A stretch of DNA of 64,000 nucleotides, from assembly GCA_965216885.1 (NCBI GenBank), contig OZ244209.1:4960001-5024000 (forward strand), in the 5' to 3' direction. The notes under the pieces are model-generated. The model searched no databases. It was not told the DNA's origin and worked only from the letters and a program-made list of their open reading frames with translations. The stretch is from CAYNJG01 sp965216885 (GTDB taxonomy: Bacteria > Planctomycetota > Planctomycetia > Pirellulales > Pirellulaceae). Both the position numbers and the translations under genes were made by a program. Shown one piece after another: positions 61,177 through 64,000 of the stretch (position 1 is the stretch's first letter; every line of letters begins with the position of its first letter).

Positions 61177-62211
61177 ATGGCAACTAACAACCGCGCCGCA
61201 ATCATCGACAAGCTTCAGAAAGTCCTCAAGAAGCACTACGAGCCGGTCACTCCTCCGCAACGGACGTTGATGGAAAACCTGCTTTATGCTTGCTGCCTGG
61301 AAGATGCTCCGCACGACAAGGCCGACGACTGTTTCGCAAAGGTTCAGGCCTCCTACTTCGACTGGAACGAAGTCCGCGTTACGACCGGACGTGAGCTTGG
61401 AGAGGTATTCTCCGGCATCCCCAATTCCATTTCGAATGCGTTGAACCTCAAGAACACCCTGCAGAGCGTGTTCGAGTCGCAGTACACATTCGACCTTGAA
61501 CCCATGCGCAAGCAGAACTTGGGCAAGACGGTCGCTCTGCTGGAATCCTACAAAGGCACCACGCCGTTCACGATCGCCTACGTCACTCAAATGAATCTTG
61601 GCGGGCACGCGATTCCGCTGGGCAATGGCGGCATGGACATCATGTACATCATCGGTGCGGTGAACGAGAAAGAAGCCGCGGCAGGCAAGGTCCCCGGACT
61701 GGAACGTGCCATCCCCAAAGCCAAAGGCGTGGAATTCGCTTCGCTGCTGCATCAGTTGGCGGCGGACCTGATCGCTTCGCCATTCTCCCAGAAGGTTCGT
61801 GGGATTCTGCTGGAAGTCGATCCTGACTGCAAAGCCCGATTGCCCAAACGCGTCGACAAGAAAAAGCTCGAGGCGGAAAAGAAACGCAAGGAGGAGGCCG
61901 AGCGAAAGCAGAAGGAAGCCGAAGAGGCCGCTGCGAAGAAGGAAGCTGCCGAGAAAAAGAAGGCCGAGGCTGCCGCCAAGAAAACCAGGAAGGCAACCAA
62001 AGAAGACGCCAAACCAGCTGCGGCAAAGAAAGCCGTCAAAAAGAAGGCCGCGACAAAGAAGTCGCCGACAAAAAAGGCCGCAACAAAAAAGGCCACCAAA
62101 AAAACAGCCCCGAAGAAAAAGACCGCCAAGAAGAAGCTGGTCAAAAAGGCCACGAAGAAAACCGCCAAGAAATCGGCGTCAAAACAACTGGCACGTCGCA
62201 AGCCGCGTTAA
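61177..62211 (+). CDS. Endonuclease-III-fold-like protein with histone-H1-like lysine tail
   Basis: 344 residues. Residues 1-220 are helical and recall the HhH-GPD/endonuclease III fold ('PPQRTLMENLLYACCLEDAP' in place of 'DPFELLIAVILSAQ', and 'TTGRELGEVFSGIPNSISNA'). The HhH loop (LPGVG) and the catalytic Lys/Asp segment ('VDTHV') are not recognisable; that place reads 'HAIPLGNGGMDIMYIIG'. From about residue 225 a long Lys/Glu/Ala helix leads into a pure K/A/T tail of repeated 'KKAATKK' type, like histone H1 or bacterial AlgP/Hc1. It likely binds DNA; repair activity is doubtful. It lies 86 bases after rbfA. Confidence 0.65.
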   Translation: MATNNRAAIIDKLQKVLKKHYEPVTPPQRTLMENLLYACCLEDAPHDKADDCFAKVQASYFDWNEVRVTTGRELGEVFSGIPNSISNALNLKNTLQSVFESQYTFDLEPMRKQNLGKTVALLESYKGTTPFTIAYVTQMNLGGHAIPLGNGGMDIMYIIGAVNEKEAAAGKVPGLERAIPKAKGVEFASLLHQLAADLIASPFSQKVRGILLEVDPDCKARLPKRVDKKKLEAEKKRKEEAERKQKEAEEAAAKKEAAEKKKAEAAAKKTRKATKEDAKPAAAKKAVKKKAATKKSPTKKAATKKATKKTAPKKKTAKKKLVKKATKKTAKKSASKQLARRKPR

Positions 62212-62369
62212 CGGCCCACGTCCAGTCGACTGCGACCAGCAATATCCAACAGGCACCCGGCGGCGCGTGGCATACGCTTCACTCGTCCGCCCTACCCTTC
62301 TATGATGGTCCCACGTGGCGGTGATCACGTTTTTGCAGGATGCAATTGTCGACTTATGGATGCTTGTAA

Positions 62370-64000
62370 GTGCGTAACTATCCCCTTCGATTATCAGCCT
62401 GGGCTGGACTGGCATTAAGCCTCGCAATTACGGCGGCCTCGCCCGGTGACGACTTCGGCGATTTGGCTCGCCTGGATCCGCTGCGTCCGCGTTCCGAACG
62501 AGAGACGGACGAGGTGAACGCCGCGACGCTTGTGATGCAGGCTCGAATTCTCGAACAACGTGGCGACTACGTTCCAGCGTTGCGAAAGTACCAGCGAGCG
62601 TGGCGACTGGATCCCGGCGCCCGCGTACTCCTGAAACAGATCGTTCCACTGGCGCTCAATCTGGGGCGTGTCGAGGAAGCAACCCGATACTCCTTGTTGC
62701 TCACCAATTCGGATCTACAGGATCCGTTCCTTGCTGAACGCCTTGCCATGTTGATGGCCGATCAACTGGAATACGACCGCTCGTTGAAGCTGTACCAACA
62801 CGTCCTGCAGCTTCGCGTGAACGAGCCCGAAACACGCGACCCAATCGGCATGCACTTCGAGATGGGTCGCCTGTACTTCCTGACCAACAAATTCAAACAG
62901 GCAGCACAGTCGTTTCGCGTGGTGTTGGATGCACTGGAAAATCCCGAAAAGCACCAGCTCCCCGCGGAGGTACGGGACGCGATCCTTGCCAATCCGCGAC
63001 TCGTCTACAGCCTGATCGCCGAAAGCTTCCTGGAGGCAGGCGAGTATGAGGACGCACGTATCCTGTTTACGAAAGCCGCGGCCACAAGTGAAACGCCCGC
63101 GGACGACTGGATGGAATTCCAGAGTGCGCGCGTGGACTACCGCGCCGGCAAGTACCGCGAGGCGCGTGAAAAGCTGGAAAGGTATATCCAGCAAAAGCTG
63201 AAGTTTGGAGGCCGCACTCCGTATGAGTTGTTGCAATCGGTGCTGGAACGCTCGAGGCCCGAGGACGAAAATGTGGAGAAACAGGGAGTCATCGCCCGGT
63301 TTCGCGACTGGCTGAGTGACGACCCGGACAACTTTCCGCTGTTGTCGTACGTGGCCGATCTGAATCGCCGAAAAGGTACGTTGAAGGATGCCGCCGACCT
63401 TTACGTGCAGTCCCTGGAAACGCAACCGACGATGGAAGGTTTCGGAGGCTTGCTGGCCACGTTCCGCGAACTGAAAGACACGACGGGAATTCTGGATACG
63501 CTGGTGCGAGTTACCTTCGCCGTCAACAGCCTCGACCCGGTTGCAGACGAACTGGCCGCGATGGCCAATTCGCCCAAACTGCTCGATGATGTTTTCGAAC
63601 TGGGTCGTAAACGGATTGAAGAAAATTCAGACACAAGGGTCGCCGCTGCGTGCGGGCTGCTGGCAGTGCAAACGGGCCGGCATGAACTCGCGGAAGAGTT
63701 TCTTGGCAAGTTAGAAACCGATCCGGAACGAATTGGACTGCTGGAGTCATGGGGCACGAAATGCTTGTTCGACGGCGAGCACGCCTGTGCGATTCGCGTC
63801 CTGCAGAAAGCATTGAAGCTTCCGCTGGAGGATTCCGAGCGTGGCGTGATGCTCTACTATCTCGCGGGAGCCTTGCAGTTGGCCGGACGTACGGAAGATG
63901 CCATGACGGCTGCCCGGCAGGCGACGAAGCTTTCGGGAGACATACCTGACGTTGCGATTCGGCCAGCCTGGATTCAGTACACAGCCGGCAACTACGCTGC
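62370..64000 (+). CDS. Secreted TPR-repeat protein (3'-partial)
   Basis: 543 codons are open from GTG 62370 to the window edge; a stop codon lies directly before that GTG, so it is the earliest start. 'MRNYPLRLSAWAGLALSLAI' followed by TAAS is a signal peptide. TPR-like units follow: 'EQRGDYVPALRKYQRAWRLD', 'GRLYFLTNKFKQAAQSFRVV', 'AESFLEAGEYEDARILFTKA', 'RVDYRAGKYREAREKLERYI', and 'YYLAGALQLAGRTEDAMTAA' near the visible end. TPR arrays bind proteins; a periplasmic scaffold role is likely, but nothing more specific can be said. The C-terminus is outside the window. Confidence 0.82.
   Translation, partial: MRNYPLRLSAWAGLALSLAITAASPGDDFGDLARLDPLRPRSERETDEVNAATLVMQARILEQRGDYVPALRKYQRAWRLDPGARVLLKQIVPLALNLGRVEEATRYSLLLTNSDLQDPFLAERLAMLMADQLEYDRSLKLYQHVLQLRVNEPETRDPIGMHFEMGRLYFLTNKFKQAAQSFRVVLDALENPEKHQLPAEVRDAILANPRLVYSLIAESFLEAGEYEDARILFTKAAATSETPADDWMEFQSARVDYRAGKYREAREKLERYIQQKLKFGGRTPYELLQSVLERSRPEDENVEKQGVIARFRDWLSDDPDNFPLLSYVADLNRRKGTLKDAADLYVQSLETQPTMEGFGGLLATFRELKDTTGILDTLVRVTFAVNSLDPVADELAAMANSPKLLDDVFELGRKRIEENSDTRVAAACGLLAVQTGRHELAEEFLGKLETDPERIGLLESWGTKCLFDGEHACAIRVLQKALKLPLEDSERGVMLYYLAGALQLAGRTEDAMTAARQATKLSGDIPDVAIRPAWIQYTAGNYA

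Overview
The window looks like the chromosome of a planctomycete (phylum Planctomycetota, probably a Pirellulales/Planctomycetales type). The markers are a DUF1592/DUF1552 gene pair with a c-type haem motif, secreted proteins with a degenerate 'LEPR-xLL'-like N-terminus and C-terminal dockerin-type EF-hand repeats, a BBP7-like outer-membrane barrel, GTG starts, many sulfotransferases and low-complexity protein tails. These assignments come from motifs read by eye; no database search was run.

Layout. 1-4442: 3' part of a very large secreted CotH/lamin-tail/PA14/dockerin protein. 4826-6704: an LpxH-like metallophosphoesterase overlapping an MJ1255/VC2487-type glycosyltransferase. 6870-10545: the DUF1592 and DUF1552 pair. 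10553-41954: about 31 kb, almost all on the minus strand, forming two adjacent Wzx/Wzy-type exopolysaccharide clusters. Each has its own BY-kinase (Wzc-like), polyprenyl-phosphate sugar transferase, flippase, polymerase and glycosyltransferases. Three sulfotransferases, GDP-mannose 4,6-dehydratase, GDP-L-fucose synthase and a plant-like GDP-mannose 3,5-epimerase suggest a sulfated polysaccharide containing L-fucose and/or L-galactose. A third polymerase/ligase-like protein with a TPR tail and a small secreted protein end this block. 42285-46541 (plus strand): a lipoprotein, a Wza-like polysaccharide export lipoprotein and a BBP7-like barrel, probably the outer-membrane exit side of the same system.

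46744-53401: mixed genes. These include a repeat-containing secreted protein, a leucine-rich-repeat protein, a membrane protein, a frameshifted gene remnant lying just downstream of a tRNA-Glu(CTC), a secretin-like periplasmic protein, and a ketosynthase-fold protein that lacks the catalytic cysteine. 53504-53658 is a striking array of heptamer tandem repeats. 53669-55321 encodes a secreted ELWxxDGT-repeat dockerin protein. 55815-61090 is the conserved nusA-infB-rbfA translation/transcription operon. It is followed by an endonuclease-III-fold-like protein with a histone-H1-like lysine tail and by the start of a secreted TPR protein that runs off the window.

How it fits together: nucleotide sugars (gmd, fcl, GDP-mannose 3,5-epimerase homologue) feed glycosyltransferases working on lipid carriers primed by the two sugar transferases. 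Flippases and polymerases extend the chains, the two BY-kinases control length and export, and the Wza-like lipoprotein carries product through the outer membrane. Sulfotransferases, a deacetylase and an FkbM methyltransferase decorate the product. The most unusual items are the epimerase/sulfotransferase combination, the catalytically altered ketosynthase, the tRNA-adjacent frameshifted gene and the endonuclease-III-like/H1-tail fusion.
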